Made by a program: the position numbers and the translations under genes
Notes under the pieces: generated by a model
Database searches by the model: none
Told to the model about the DNA's origin: nothing
What the model saw: only the letters and a program-made list of their open reading frames with translations
Source: Phoronis australis
Taxonomy: Eukaryota; Phoronida; Phoronidae
Assembly (NCBI GenBank): GCA_002633005.1
Contig: NMRA01000001.1
Span: 3,773,390 to 3,837,389 of the forward strand
Direction of reading: 5' to 3'
DNA: 64,000 nt
Shown here: positions 25,184 to 39,700 of the stretch, piece after piece
Layout: each line of letters opens with the position of its first letter
Position numbering within the stretch: the first letter of the stretch is position 1

Positions 25184-25408
25184 AATTTTCCGTCGCAAAA
25201 TAGCTATGTGGCATGCTCATCCGAAACTGACTCGTATTACAGCGATTAGCTCATTGGGCCACCAAAGCTTATCATAGTTACCGAAGTCCCACAAACGCTT
25301 ATAGTTAACTCCTTTGCAAGCATATTACCTAGGACCAATATCATATGTATATTACTCCCAGATATTACACAATTAGGCACTGTCTGTAAGAAGGTTCTAT
25401 ACATACCA

Positions 25409-25572
25409 GGAGCGGATCCAGGATTTTGAGTTGGGGGGGGGGGCAGGGCAGAGTATTAGTTAAGATTCTGCCATTCAGACATTCCCACTCCCAAATGAAC
25501 TGCCAGATGGAATCCGGGAAAATTTTAGGGGGGCATGGCCCCTTTGGTTCCCCTCTAAATACGCCACTGTAT
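25409..25572 (+). mobile_element. MITE-like element, copy 2
   Basis: This is a second copy of the element at 22919-23092, with the same left end, G-run and GCAGGGCAGAGTATTAG block, and a right end CCCCTCTAAATACGCCACTG. The right terminus is better preserved here and its reverse complement, CAGTGGCGTATTTAGAGG, gives the likely TIR. Confidence 0.65.
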
Positions 25573-25639
25573 ACTATGTGTTTTGATCACGTTTCAATGA
25601 AATTGTTGCTTTATAGAGCATAATCATCAAAATGGATCA

Positions 25640-26866
25640 TGGAGAAGCAAACTAGGAGCGATATATCCACGAAACCAAACATTTGAACATTCTTCAAAAA
25701 TTATTATAACAATACTTCTCCTTGGCTAAATATTTTATGTGAAACTATTCCTAATATAAAAAATGACTCTTTTCAGTTGTGTTCTTGTTTTTCCCTTGAA
25801 GTAGCTAACCGTACTAAGAGTATTTTTGGAAGGATATTTTTTATATCTTATTCGAATTTATCAGATAGATGACCTTTTGTACCAACCTGTATGGTATAAC
25901 GCCAAAATTTGTATAGTCCAATTTTTGTTACGAGTGGTTTCAAAAGAGTATACGATAGGTATACGATTTAATTGACCCTGATAAAGGATATATTTACGAT
26001 TATCATACCTTTTGTACACGTTTTCAATTTTGCCCTTGTATTACACATTTTTTTGAATTCGAAGCTCAATACTTCGTTCTTGGAATCATCTAAGAGACAA
26101 GAGTACTATAGTCACTCTACTTTCTCCAGAACATATTTTTCGAATCTCCTCAAAAAATAAAGGGAGGGGAAAATCTATCAATTATTCATTTCCAAATTGT
26201 ATGTAAAACCTGTCGAGGAATTGAAGTGGGAGAGAGAAATTAACTTATGCGATGATGTAATTTATCACTGTACTTCCGATGTCAGACTCAGATGGTTTCA
26301 ATTCCGTATCAACCACAGACATATTCGTACAAACTCTTATTGAAAGAAAATAGGTGTTAGTGAATCGTCTTTATGTTCTTTCTGTGCGCAACAAGAAGAA
26401 ACAATTCTACATTTGTATTGGGAATGTTCACTTGTTCAGAAGTTTTGGTAATGTTTAAAAACATGGATGATAAATCAGCGCGATTTCCCTCTGCAGTTAA
26501 ATACGTCTACCGCCTTGTTTGGAGATCCAGCCTGTAGATTAGAAGTTGTAAATTCAATTCTTTGCTTAGCGAAATTTCACTTATATAGGCAAAGACTGCA
26601 AAAGGTTAAGCCCAATTTTCAGTCATTTTTACGTGAGGTATGTGATTACCCTAACCTGGAAAAAAATATTTACAATGATAAATTGGATCTTGAGAGATTC
26701 CAGGCAAGGTGGTCTTCTTTTTTTCCTTGAACTAGCTTTTATAGGGTTCAATAATGTTCGTAATTTGTTTGCTTTACTTGACTAGATTTAATATTGCTGT
26801 ACAACTATGTACTGGTTGGTTGAATTAATAAATGTTTCATTCAAGAAAAATAAAAAAAAATGCCAC
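25640..26866 (+). mobile_element. 5'-truncated, decayed LINE (ORF2 C-terminus)
   Basis: Broken frames read, in order, a DDLLYQPVWYNAKICI segment (about 25866), LRWFQFRINHRHIRTNSY (about 26288), then CSFCAQQEETILHLYWECS (about 26375) and a final 88-residue tail ending at 26730. This order, with the C-x2-C-x7-H-x4-C knuckle, is typical of the C-terminus of L1/Tx1-like endonuclease-reverse transcriptases. Stops and frameshifts make it non-functional. A short 3' UTR ends in an A-rich tail at about 26850-26860. Confidence 0.85.
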
Positions 26867-27782
26867 AATACGAAAAGCTTCACACACACCCTGGTGCCTG
26901 AACCACTACACCGTTGGTGGACGGTTGGGGCAAAATTAGGTGCCATCATGAGCTCCGATTACCGGTTTATTTCAATGTCATAATTACATGATAGCAAGAA
27001 AACTACCTCCTACCAATTTGACAGCATTTTGAAAATGTTCACACGTGGTCTTGCGTTAAGTGCCTGGGTCGACGTGTAGTCGCTTTGCCGACTACATCCA
27101 GACCGTCATACGTACCAGCGGCCACTGATGCATTTCAGAGGTGGTGATGCACCACCAAAATAAAATTCAAACTAAAATACTCATGTTGAAGTCTGTTAAG
27201 TTTGAAAATATTTTGAGTTTTATTGAATGAGCAGTAGGCCTATTTATGCTTAGGTTTCGACTGAACTAACTTGTGTCAAAATGCGTTTTATGAAGTTTTT
27301 GCTAAAGTGACGGGAAGATTCAAATTCAGACATGTAGGCCTATTTTCAAAGAAAAAAAATGCGAATCGTCGTGAAGGTGAATTTCTTTCACTTTGTGCTT
27401 GTTTGTTCATAGTAGCCTATGGTTTTAGCCATACGAGCGTACTGATCTAACCGTGAAGGTACCTGTCGTTGTCTGCCCTTGATTCCCCATTGGACACCCA
27501 AGGCCCATCGGAAAAATCAAATCGGTTTCGTTCACAGTCAACGATTTTGGGTTAGACGGCGGACTATATTTGTGTTTATAGTTTCTCGTGACCTAATTGG
27601 TTAGAAGTAGGCTTCAATCTGACATGTTAGAGCTACCAAAGATTTATAGCATCTTTGGAGCCACCCAAGGTCATTTAAAAGACGGCGACCAAAAGCCAGA
27701 AGTTTGCAATTCTGAAATTAGAAACAACCAACAGATGTCACTCTGTATCCAACTGCATTGTGGGTATTGCACCACAAGCAAA
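26867..27782. promoter_or_regulatory. Upstream region and probable promoter of GCN1
   Basis: This gene-free stretch runs up to the GCN1 start codon, so the transcription start and 5' UTR should be here if there is no earlier non-coding exon. No TATA box or pyrimidine-rich start tract stands out clearly enough to place the start. Confidence 0.35.
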
Positions 27783-30700
27783 ATGGTGGACTCCAAGGTA
27801 CACGCGTGCAAATGTATATATTTTACCGGCATTTGTTTTAAAATTGTGTTTGTTGACTCTAACTGAATCGTCAAGACGCTTGTTATCTGTGTGATTTATG
27901 TGTATTTAATTTTACAGGTTGCAGTCGTGTTAAAGGAGTTTGCCACAAATCTAAGTTCGTCGAAAGTAAATGCAAGAATTCGACACGTTGAAAATGTGAC
28001 CGCCTGTCTTTCTGACCCAGGTGAGATTCACTGTGATTGCCGGAGTAAAAATCGGGTGTAAGGAGAACCAGTTAGTTCCACTGAATAATGCCAGTAGGGC
28101 ACTGGTTGGATATAGTGATTCAGAAACTAGTAGTGCTACTCAAATATGTTGGCTCGTCTTGTTGGTTTTGTTGTATTACTGCAGGTTCACTAGTTAGGCC
28201 TCTAGAAGTACTCACCAGTTAAAACACAGCTATTCAAGCTTCAGGTAAAACCCAATCCAGGTGCCCATCCCTGACATCCTGATTGCTTGCTGAAAGACTG
28301 CCAGCAGGATTCCCGCCAGCAGTTTAAATAAAACAAGCATCCGGGGAACCATAAAACTGACAAATCACAAGACACCACAGAAAGATAAAGGACGAATGAT
28401 GTTGACGATTACAACATTCCCCTCCTCCTAAAAAAGTGTGGGGCCCACCTGGGAATCAACATCATTCGCCACATACAAAAAACTTCCCAAAAATTTAACC
28501 ATATCCCCCCTTACCAAAAATAAAGCACTGCTAAATAGACCAAGAGTGTTAGAATGACAAGGACGGTTCCCCTAGAAGCAGAGAATAATGCACACAGGTT
28601 AAATATAGAAGTAACAAAAATAATAATAAGAGTTCAGAGTGCCAGCACATCCCAAACACATGAAGTAACTCATAAAGAGAAAACCTAGCAGGATCCCAAC
28701 CCACCCCCCAGGGCGGGAGAGCAGTCACCTAACGGAAAAAGTTCTCGCTAGGGAGACTCCCCGGACTTGTAGTTGCAAAAGGGTATAGGACACGTGCATT
28801 TCTAGTGGAGTTCTCAAAATAAACCCTGCACTANAGTTAGGCCTCTAGAAGTACTCACCAGTTAAAACACAGCTATTCAAGCTTCAGGTAAAACCCAATC
28901 CAGGTGCCCATCCCTGACATCCTGATTGCTTGCTGAAAGACTGCCAGCAGGATTCCCACCAGCAGTTTAAATAAAACAAGCATCCGGGGAACCATAAAAC
29001 TGACAAATCACAAGACACCACAGAAAGATAAAGGACGAATGATGTTGACGATTACAACAGTTTTGATAATGGGAATGGCGGGGTTTTCAAAGAAATTTGA
29101 AGTGATTAATGTGCTATTTCACAGTTGTTCCAAAACATACCTGGATTAGTATCATAATTATCCCCTTTTCTGAACACACTCTGATTGAAGGTAGCATTAC
29201 AAGTAAGTCTTACTGATCATAACATCGTATAATGTCTATTATTCAGTTGGTGGAAGGCAGGGGTATAGAAATGCACTAGTCCAAGGAAACGGACCTGTGA
29301 AATTAGGCCTGTGTTTTGTGAAATGTTCGAGCTGGCTTATCCGATGTCTAGGGAGTAGTGAATCGGGGTAGTGAAGTACATTGCCTAAGTAGCCCGACGC
29401 CTTAGGCTTAATAGCACAGCCCCCATAGTGCCGTCGATGACTGAGGAGTCAACATACCGTGACGAACTTGGGGAATACACACACGGTGCATGCCCGGCTG
29501 AAAAGGGGATTCCAATTTGTTTCCCAGCAAATGGAAAAACCCAAACACACAGAAATACCTCGACGACATGCAGCCTTTGCGAACAACACGACAATCGACT
29601 GTGATAATTCCTAAACTGAATCGTGATTGGTCGACGGGTGTACTGGATTATATCATCTGTCGAATGTCATATGCTCAGAAGCAGCATGGCAAGCGGGTAA
29701 AAAAATGAAATGATTCCCTCTCAAAACGATTTGTAGTTGATTAGAGTATTCAGACAGACAGCAATAGAAAATTTTAATGTTTTAGTGTCACACCTACCAA
29801 CACGTGAAGATGGCGCTAGCTGTACACTAGGCGTAATGTAAGCCGTTACCACTTAATCCATTTATTGTATTACTGCGGTACCACTTTAAACTGTCGTAAC
29901 TTAATTAACATTCGGTCAGAATTTTAGTATCCATGTGGTCGGGGGGAAAAATGTAGAATTTGGTTTCCAATATCAGTTTTACATCACTAATACTCTTTTC
30001 GTAAGTAACGAACTTTAAATTTCACTCTTTTTTCCAACTTTACACTCAATCGTGATACGTGCCGGTCACGTCATCAACGTCAAGAGACATCTAGTGATGG
30101 ATTTTTCGTATGGTAATCGCGCTTCAATTTTGCAAAAAGATAAAATTTCTCGTTACATTGTTAAAATACTTAAATTTTTATCAAATTTTTGATTCATGAT
30201 AACTAAGCTGTTCAGTATTGCCCTCTTTTTGATGAATAAAAGACACATCAGCTTCTTCGTGGGTCGTCAATGGTTACCAGTGGCATGAAAAGGCAGGACC
30301 AGTAGATTATTTTTTACTGGTCCTGACCAGTGAAGTCCAAGAATATTTCTATACCCCTGAAAGGTACACCATTAGCTCCCTGTGTTTATTTTTCTGTTGA
30401 TTTGTAGCCCTTTCATGAGCTGAGTGTGAATGTTCAAACAGAGCTGTGGATAAATATCCTTGTGGGCCATTGTGTAGTAGGATTGTCTCAAAAAACTATC
30501 CAAATTTTACTATGGCTGTTGAAGCAACATAAAGAATTTCAAATGTGTTAGACTGGTAAAGTCACAGGCCTTGATTTCAGCGAATGTCTGGCAGATGATG
30601 GACGAGAATTGGCGATTTGTTAAAAAATCACAAGAACACAACGGATTTTGGTGTTTAGTAGCTGACGAGAACACTCGACAGACTTGTGATGATGACAGCA

Positions 30701-33700
30701 TGGAAAAGACTGATGGTAACTTTAGTATATGGCAACACTGGTGACACCCCGACGATGACTTTGTGATAGCTTTGTGACAACCTACCTTAACAAAATGGAC
30801 ATCTGAAGACATAGCTTGTACAACAAGCACGTGATTCTCTGTCAATCATTTTTGCAGGTTTCCCTGAAAATGCTCTAAAAGGCGTATTCAAGTGCCTAGT
30901 GGCTGCTCTGGGCTACTGTGTAGATAAGAAATCTCGACAAGCCTGTCGGAGGTTGGTAGAACGAGCGGCAATACTCTACCCAGCCACGACATTGACTTCT
31001 GTTGCAGCTTCTTTGAAAGATGTAGCCAACTTTTTAAAGAAATGCTTACCGTAGTAAGTTTCTTTATAGCTTTCATTGGTTGATAAATCATGCAGGTCTG
31101 TTTTCTGTCGTGTGATTGAAATTATTTTTTTTCTGCAACTGAGTGTTTTTTCTTTGCATTAATTTCATAGAATGAGTTTGCTTTCGTTTCACAACTGAAT
31201 TTGTTTGCTTGTAAACAAAACCTTTACAACCAGCTGTGTTAGCTTTGTCATGCCTTGTATTATTACGTGATCAATTTGGTTTTTGGGAATAGTGAGGTGG
31301 ATAGTTCTTACTTTTATACATCATCATAGTGCCCTGTATTCATGGGACAGAGAGCTGGAAGCTGTTACATCATTTCATATAATGATTCGACAATAAACTT
31401 GCCTCCCCTACTATCATGAAATTGGTCTCAAGTTGTTCCACAAACAAAAATGCAAGTGATTCCAGATCTACAGAAGAACTGACAGTTTGTTATAAATTGA
31501 CACCGGGCTCTTGAAGTTGGGATATCACGGCATGTCATTTTTTGTACCGAGCGTGGTCTTAAGGAATAACGAACTATGGGCTTATGGCCACTTTAAGTTA
31601 CTTTATCGTTTTCTATTCTTGTGTCCTTCAGCAAAGCCTTCGCTGGCCTTGGCCTTACAGTGTTGTCTTGGCTGTGCAGTGTCGTATTGAATGCAGTGAA
31701 GACTGTTGAGTGCATGCAGAGCAACGAATTTAAGAAACTGGTGAGTTTATTGGTCAAGCTGGATCTTAATGCGTGTGTGTTAGTTAGCTCATGTTGGACA
31801 AGGTGTATTCTGTGCTTTTAGGATTTGAAGAACCTAATTGATATACATGAGCTCTAATTGTTTTACGCAACTTTTGATTTTTTCTTGAAAATCGTAAAAG
31901 TCTTACCTTTGATTGCACCTCAAACAAAAGTGGAACATTTTAAAAACAATTCCTTACATCAATTTTGAGAACAGTGCATAAAGTACAACGTCTGAAAGTT
32001 TCCTGTAAATGCGGGTAGCCATTTTTGAGATGTGATGTACCAAAATTAGTCGCAATTTTCTAGGTTCCTTCATAACCTTAAGCAATGTTTTTTTCAAAAT
32101 GGTTTCAACAGAGTTGCGCTCCTAGATTAGCCATTTTCCGAAAAAGATTGCCTTGGGCTCTTATTGAAAACTATGGCTATGATTCATGTCTTGGGCTGGA
32201 GCCCATTTTTTTGTCCTTTCATACAGCTATTGAGCCTTCCTAAACACACTTGATAACGTCTTTGACTGATTACTTCTACAAGAAGATTCGCTGCTGGTCT
32301 CTTGAGTTTATCCAGTTCGAAGTTTGGGATTCCTTCTTGATCTGATTAGCATTATGTAGAACTTAAACATGTAATGCAAATGTTTTTGATGTTACTTTTA
32401 CACAATATAAAAGTCGTTGGTTATCTTGGAGAGACATTTTCCACCGTTAATTACTGTTCTCCTTGCCCTGCATCAAGCATGTCACAAAAGAAAGTAATGT
32501 GAATGGCTCAACTGAGGGCTTGCTCTCCTTTGAATGAGGAAATGCACAATGCGTCGCTCACGATTGAACAATATCTGTCAGTCATTGTTTTTGATCAATG
32601 GAAGTTATTTTTTTTAAACAGAAATGTGTGTTTTCAATATTTCCTGTATTGGCCTTTTTCTCATTTGGACTCCCTTCAATCACAACTGCCTTTATCGAGT
32701 GATGGCTGTGGTGACCTGATCATTATACTAGGATTAATGAACTCTTATATGAACTGTAAGAGTCTCTGTTTTTTAAGGTTGAACTGCAGTGCATAGCAGT
32801 GAGTGCTGCCCTGGGTGTAGTGCACAAGCAGTTGAACCTGTCAGCTGTGAGGAAGATGGAGAGGATATGGAACCAGGTCAGATGTTGTTATCGCGGAATT
32901 GCAATATGTATTTTACAAGTTGTTTTTGCAACATCACAATCATTTCATATTGCCACAATTGTTTTTTGCAACACTACAAGGATTTCACATTGCCACTATT
33001 GTTTATTTTGTTGTAGATTTAATGTTTGAAAAAGAGTGTTACATGACGTGAAAACATGGTTCTACAATTGCAGCATGACACGTGACAATGCGCCGCCCTT
33101 GTTGTTATCCAGCATTTAACTTTTCTGCAACCAGGTCCGGAGGAACAAAGTTTTTAATATTTCTTACCATTTCAAATCACTTAAACTTCTGTGCTGTTGT
33201 GGTTTGGTTCTCATGTTTTGTTGGTCGGAGACCACCTTTCAATACGGCATCATTACAGTGCTACACTACACATTGTTGTTAGATTTGAATAGTGATAAAG
33301 TTGATACAGACAAGTACATCTGTGATTGTGTGAATGTAGTATTCTCTACTTTAAAAAGCGGTCTATTCTAATTTATTCAGATTCCGGGGTCGGCCGAGTG
33401 TTACGCTAAGCTGGTGACTGCTATGGAACCAGCCATGAGCAACCTGGGAATGATGGACATTTTAATGAATTATTTCTCTGTCATGAAGTTGGCTGACAAA
33501 ATATTCATCTACTCGCCCATGTGTGTGGATCACTACCTGAAAGTAGTTCTGGCGACCAGGATAAAGCTACCACTTCATGTTCTGGTAAGTCCATCAAGAT
33601 GTTGAATTGAGCCAAAAGCTAACATAATGGGTACTGGTCTGTGGTTTTTGAGATTTGTTGGGTTGATGGAGTAGTGTTTTAGTTGTACATTTTTTCAAAG

Positions 33701-36700
33701 CAGTCATGTCTCCTGATATGATTGTCAGTGGTGAGGGATTTTTTGTTTCCAACTTCAGCGGTCTGGTAACGTGATTGGCTGTCAAGGGGTCAAGGAGTTA
33801 GGTGATCTTTGGAGCACTTACCTTTGAAAACCTGTTCTTGATTGATTAAGGTCGTAAAAGAGATGTTTAATTTTTTCAATAAACTGATGTAAGGGGCCCA
33901 GTGAGGCATTGGTTTCAATATGAGTCGGGCGCAGTCCAGAATCACTTACGCTATTTTTTGGCCGTAATTAGAGATTTCTAAATTGTTATTACTTGTCCCA
34001 ATGTTTACTGCTTGGCATGCTGGTGGCACATTTGTATTACAAGTTCTTTTGGGAGATCTTGTATTCAGTCTGTTGTTGGTAGTTTTTGGTTGACGTGTTT
34101 AAGTGGAGAAGTAGTTGTAAGCAATGTTGGTCAAGATGGTTGTCTGATTAATGCAGCGGGGTGGTTTTCAATGAGAAGCGTTGTGCAGTCTAGCTCTGGA
34201 AACTGTTTGAGAATTTATGGAATTATTGTGTTATCATTACCCTTTGAAATACATTGCTCAAGTTTTAACACAGTCTTAAATATTTTCATAGAGACAGTGC
34301 CAGTCCCAGCTTCAAGTGGTTACCCATGCTGTGTTTAAAGACAAGATACTGCCAGCTGTTCAAAAGTCACTGCTAAGGAACCCTGAGATTGTACTGGCGA
34401 CTGTGGGTGATCTACTGGCCAGTTTAGCCATAGACCTTAGCCAGTATGCTGAGGACCTCTGTAAACCACTGAGTAGTATGTATTCTGGTCCTGTCTGTGT
34501 GTTTGTATTTGCATGGGGATTTTCTATTTGGTAATCGGAGACTTTCACGAGGCATTGGAGCCTGGTATTTCTGTTAGGATTTGTGTTCCGTGTCAAACAC
34601 GGTTAAGTTGAAAAATCTTCGTGTCAGTATTCATGCAATTACCGTGTTAAGGTGAAGTCCAGAAGTCCAACTGTAATCCAAACCATTTGGGTTTGTGTTT
34701 GTCCACTTTGCGATAACTGATTCATTTTGAAAGTTGATATATCTGCAACATTGTAACTCCACTGATTGGTACACATGATTGTGATACTTGTGAAAATGAC
34801 ATGTGGGTTTGTTGTTTTATCATGATGATTTTGACTTCCTCATGATGACGTTTGGCTATGCTTCTAATGGGCGACTCAAAGGTCGCTGTAATACTATTGA
34901 AGAAAGACCCCTCTTCTTAACATCTGAATAGACTGAAAGCAAAAAGCAGTCAATGAGAGTGGTGTCATTTTTGGGATGAGGGTCTTGCATGATTATTCGA
35001 CTGCAGGCATTTCTATGATTAGACCCCTTGCTAAACTAGTGCCTCCTGATGAAGTTCAAGTTCCCCACTGCTTAGATCTGGTGTAATCTGTGCAATGTAC
35101 TGCGATCATTGTAGTTTTCATTTTATAGTCATAACCCCACCATGTTACTTTGACATTTTGGTATCCGAGTATAAGTTTGTCTAGGTTTTCTGTTTCTGAA
35201 TCTTAATGTGGATTTCAGGGCATAATCTGCGCTTATAGGGAATTAAAGTTTATGACATTTCTGATTTTGTTTCATTCAAACCAAGTTGAACCAACACTCT
35301 CTGTTTTTCAGCTCAGTTACACGCTAACGAGGAGCTCACACGCAGAGAGGCAGCTGACGCATTCAAAAGTCTCAGCAAGCAATGTAGTGACTCTGGCGCA
35401 GTCGAGAAGGTGGTGCGGCACATGTTTAAGGTGTTGAATGGTAGGTAGGCAGCAGCACTAGCCAATGTGGTGTTCCTTTGTTTTTATCAAGTGGTCACAC
35501 TTTTAGAACTTTTAGTGAGTAGCTCGTGTGTTGTTTTATTCCTAAAACCATCTCTTGTTTTTAAAGTGATCAAAGCAACTGAGATGACACTTCAAATGTG
35601 TTTACTTGAAACTAACTTAAACTGCAGCTGTAAGATTAAGCTGTGATGTTCCATTCATAAAGAATAAGCCTGAATGCATGCCGTTAACCAGTGGGTGTGA
35701 ATTTTGAAATTTGTGAACCTTAGTCTTTAAGGCTTCCTTCTCTATAATCACCTACTCTTCCCTTGCCCCTGACCACATTATATACTGGCATTCCTGTTAT
35801 GCATTTCGACTCTAAAATTACAATTCACGATATACCAGTTTGAAACAACTGCCACGATTGAAACGAACCTCAACTGGCGGTGAGGGGTGTATGTGCAAGG
35901 TTTACCCAGCTTCAACTACTTAGCAAAATTCAGCAGTTTGGGGCAGTGAAAACGTTTTGTTCAAGGTTGGAACTTTTACCAAATTTTAGAAGTCTTCAAA
36001 GATTGGCCTTTCCAAGAAGTGTGGTGAACAACTATCGATCCTTCGTAGTTTGGGGATGTTTGTAAATGTTGCATTTGCGGCTGTTTTCAAAGGATTTTGT
36101 TTGCTATCAAGTCCGTTATAGACTGTCCCCAAAACCCTGTGTTTGACAATTGAGAAATGTAAATCACACATTTCTCAATCAAGGAAATGGAAAATGTGTT
36201 CATGAAGTTGTAAATATTAGGTGCAAATGTGTGTTTTCAATATATTCAGAATCCATTTGACCTTGTTTTCATTGTGCATAGGTTCGGAGGGCAAGTTAAC
36301 AGTGACTGTGCAGCGTGTTGACATGTTGACTGGTATAGGCAACATGGCCGGCCACACAGTAGCTGGAGGTCAGTCTGTGGCTACACTGAGTAGTGAAGTG
36401 GTGGAGATGTTCATACCATTCCTACAACAGGAGGGTGAGTGATTGCCAATACGCTGATCATCCAGAAGGGAAACTGCTTCTTTTATGTCGAAAACTATCA
36501 TCTCTACCATTCCTCAGATTAGAGGTGTGTCTTGGCTCAACATGAGCTGACAAATTTTTACTGAATATTGATTTTTTTAAGTTGGAATTGACGTGTCATC
36601 ACTTTATGTACCAAAAGTAACACGTTTGTCTATTGAATTGCAATATGATGGTTCTGTTACCACTTATGCAGTAGGATTAGTTGCTTTTGAGGATTTAGAA

Positions 36701-39700
36701 GCAAAGTTTGCAATGAAATTCCAAGAAAATTTTGTTGGATGAAACTAGACAAGTACAAACTGTTGTGGAAATTAATGCAAATATTGTTAAGAATATTTTG
36801 AATGGAGATTACATCTTAGTTAGGTGGCAATTAATAAATGATGATATGCGCGGAGAGTTCTAATTTGCTGCTTTCAGTTTTATGAATATTGCTCTGCAAA
36901 CTATGCACTGGTACTCATGTTGTATTGGATCACCTTTCATATCAACATCATCATAACAGTGCTACACCAACTAGGGATGGTTTATGGCGATTGTATCTGA
37001 TTACCGATAAAATTGTTACCGACTGTCATACAAGTTCTTCTGAGTTTGAAATCATTTATCAACATAAGTTTATGCTTATTAATTTATTATTTTAATTTTG
37101 TTATGTCAGGTTGTCCCAAAAATGTTCACAAAAATATTCTAAAAACATGTGTACCAAGATATTTTTTCTTTATTACTGAGGTGATTGTCTTATTCAAAGA
37201 ATCCTAAAGTTTATTGTACACTGCTTAAAACATACAAAAGTGCCACAGTTTACACCTAAAATTTTCAAGATACAACCAGTTGTGCAGCTCTAGACCTGAT
37301 ATCGAGGATTTTTTAACAAAATCTGATCATCATGAAAATTGGATGGTGCTTTTCTGTTAACAAGAGCGTGTCTTTTGGATAGATCGTACTTCTGCTGTTA
37401 GTACAGTTTTTCGTTTTTGAGCCCGACTAAAAAATTCCCTGGTTGGATTTTAATAAAATTTGACTGTCCAAATTTTATATCAGTCATTGAACTTGCAGAG
37501 TATCAACATTATTGTTAACATTTTTGACAAGATGGATGGTTGCTTGAAAATAGTATACATTTTGTGAATTCGTTGACGTCTTTTTTATGCATGCTGACCA
37601 TGTTTGTTTATTTGCAGTTCATGAGGGCACCCTTGTTCACGCTGTGAAGATGTTGACACTGTGGTGTACCAGATTCACAAACACAGTCCCCATGAAACTG
37701 ATGGAATGGTTCAAGGTACTGTTCTCACACAGGCTCCTGGGATTTTCTAAATAAGTCGTCGAAATTTTATTTTTGTTTCATTGAGATATATTACTAGGTT
37801 TCTTTTCTTTTCTGATTTGTTAGATGCATTGGTTTTCTGAATATATCCTGAACACCTAAAGCTTTATGGAGTGCATAATTGTCAACTCGATAATTTGTAT
37901 GACAGCATGCTGAACTAAGTTGAATGTCGATGGAATCGGTTGTAACTGGCATACGCGTGCATGCTCTGCAAATTATGCACTGGTACTCATGTTGTATTGG
38001 ACCACCTTTCAAGGCAACATCATCATAACAGTGCTACACCAACAAGTGATGGTTTATGGCGATTGTATCTGAATACCGATAAAATTGTTACCGACTGTCA
38101 TACAAGGACTTCCTTAATGTGCGAATTTAGTTTTCTTTAGATATTGTTTAAGTGATAGACTGAATCTGAAAATCAATCATTTTGATTCCTTTGATATTAT
38201 TTTCATGAAATATAAGTCATTTTGTGTGTTATCTAGGTAAAGCTGGGTTGGTAACTACAATTACTTGTAACATAAATGCATCTACTTTACAGACAGCTAT
38301 GGTGGCTAAGTCGTCAACATCACCAGTACGGGACGCTTACTTGCAGTGTATGGGGGTTACCTTTACTGGTAAGTGGACATGGATAGAACTACACCTTCTT
38401 GTATGATGTTTGTAGCCTCTTAGCACCGTGTTAGTAAACATTTTGGTTACCGCTCGTGAAGTGCCCTCTGCTTACCTTTGAAAATTTTTGGATTAAGCAA
38501 ACAGACATTAGATGTCTGAAAAGTTTAGACGTCTAGTCTATCTGGCCAGAGCCTCAATCCTGTTAAGTTTTTCACTGTGTTAATGGTGATTGTATGTGCA
38601 GCCACGCTTCTGTAATGATGCAACAATCTGATAGTATTTAAGGTTTGTAGTGACCTAGAAAAATGTCCAAATCTGGCTAATTTCGGAATATCATATCTTA
38701 CAAACGGCTAATTGGATTCTCATGAAACTCAAAGACTGTTTCCTAAATGGCTATTAGGAATTGTTTTTAAAATGTTCCACTTTTGCGTGAGCGGCTATAA
38801 AAAAAGGACTTTTATAATTTTTATGAAAAAACTTTTTGAAGTTGCATGAAACAAAATGATATTTTAGAAAACTTACAGCGTTTTTGATATCTCACCTTGA
38901 ACATTTATATCCAATAAAATTTATAAGGTTATTGATACAGTTGTTTTGTTTTCAATGTACCTTTCTTTTTTGCTAAATATAATAAACATAATCACGTGAA
39001 AGTCAAAAATTTAAATTCTGCAGGCTTTCTACTTTCAGAAAATACATACTTTTAAAATTTACAGTTTTGTGGAATTTTGCCTATATATGGAGACCTGTCC
39101 TACATAAATACAAAATTAATAATTCCTTGCAGGAGACAGTCTCATTCAGGGAGTGGAGGTGATGCCACTGTTGCTGCAAGTCGTACAGAAGGCCAAGGCC
39201 CAGCCCACTATATCTGGCCTGGTGTCGGAGGCCGTCACGGCATCCTTGATCTGTATCAGGCTGTCTTCAGCTGACATCTCCGCAGGTAAAAGCAACACAT
39301 GTGTCAGCATGTGTATTGTATGCGTTCATGTCTGTATATAGAGGGAAAGTGAACAGTTACTGGCTAATTGGCTGGTGACTTTTTCTGTGTGATTTCACCT
39401 CTGGTGCTTTGGACAGTGAAGAAGGTTGTAGTGAAATAAAAAGTCAAAGGGACGTCAAGATAATGTTGAAGTTAGGTCAATTGTCTAAAAAGTTCTGAGT
39501 TGATAGCATTTCTGAAATGAAGTTCGGAATCTCCGTGTCACCTGTTTGTAATCAGTCAAATTGGTTATAGAAGCGCGCTCTGTCCAGTCGATGGACTTAA
39601 TTGTGTATTGAGGTGAATGATTAGATGCGAAAACTTACAAAGCATGACTTCTGGAACTTAGTAGTACTATAAAGTAAATTTCCCGACGCCTGGTTCCTAC

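Noticed and set aside
30590-30668. Possible box C/D RNA in GCN1 intron 2
   Set aside because: Box C is off consensus (ATGATGG) and no terminal stem forms.
34822-34935. Possible box C/D RNA in GCN1 intron 7 (two ATGATGA motifs, later CTGA)
   Set aside because: The flanks do not pair and the spacing is too long for a standard C/D RNA; it is probably chance.
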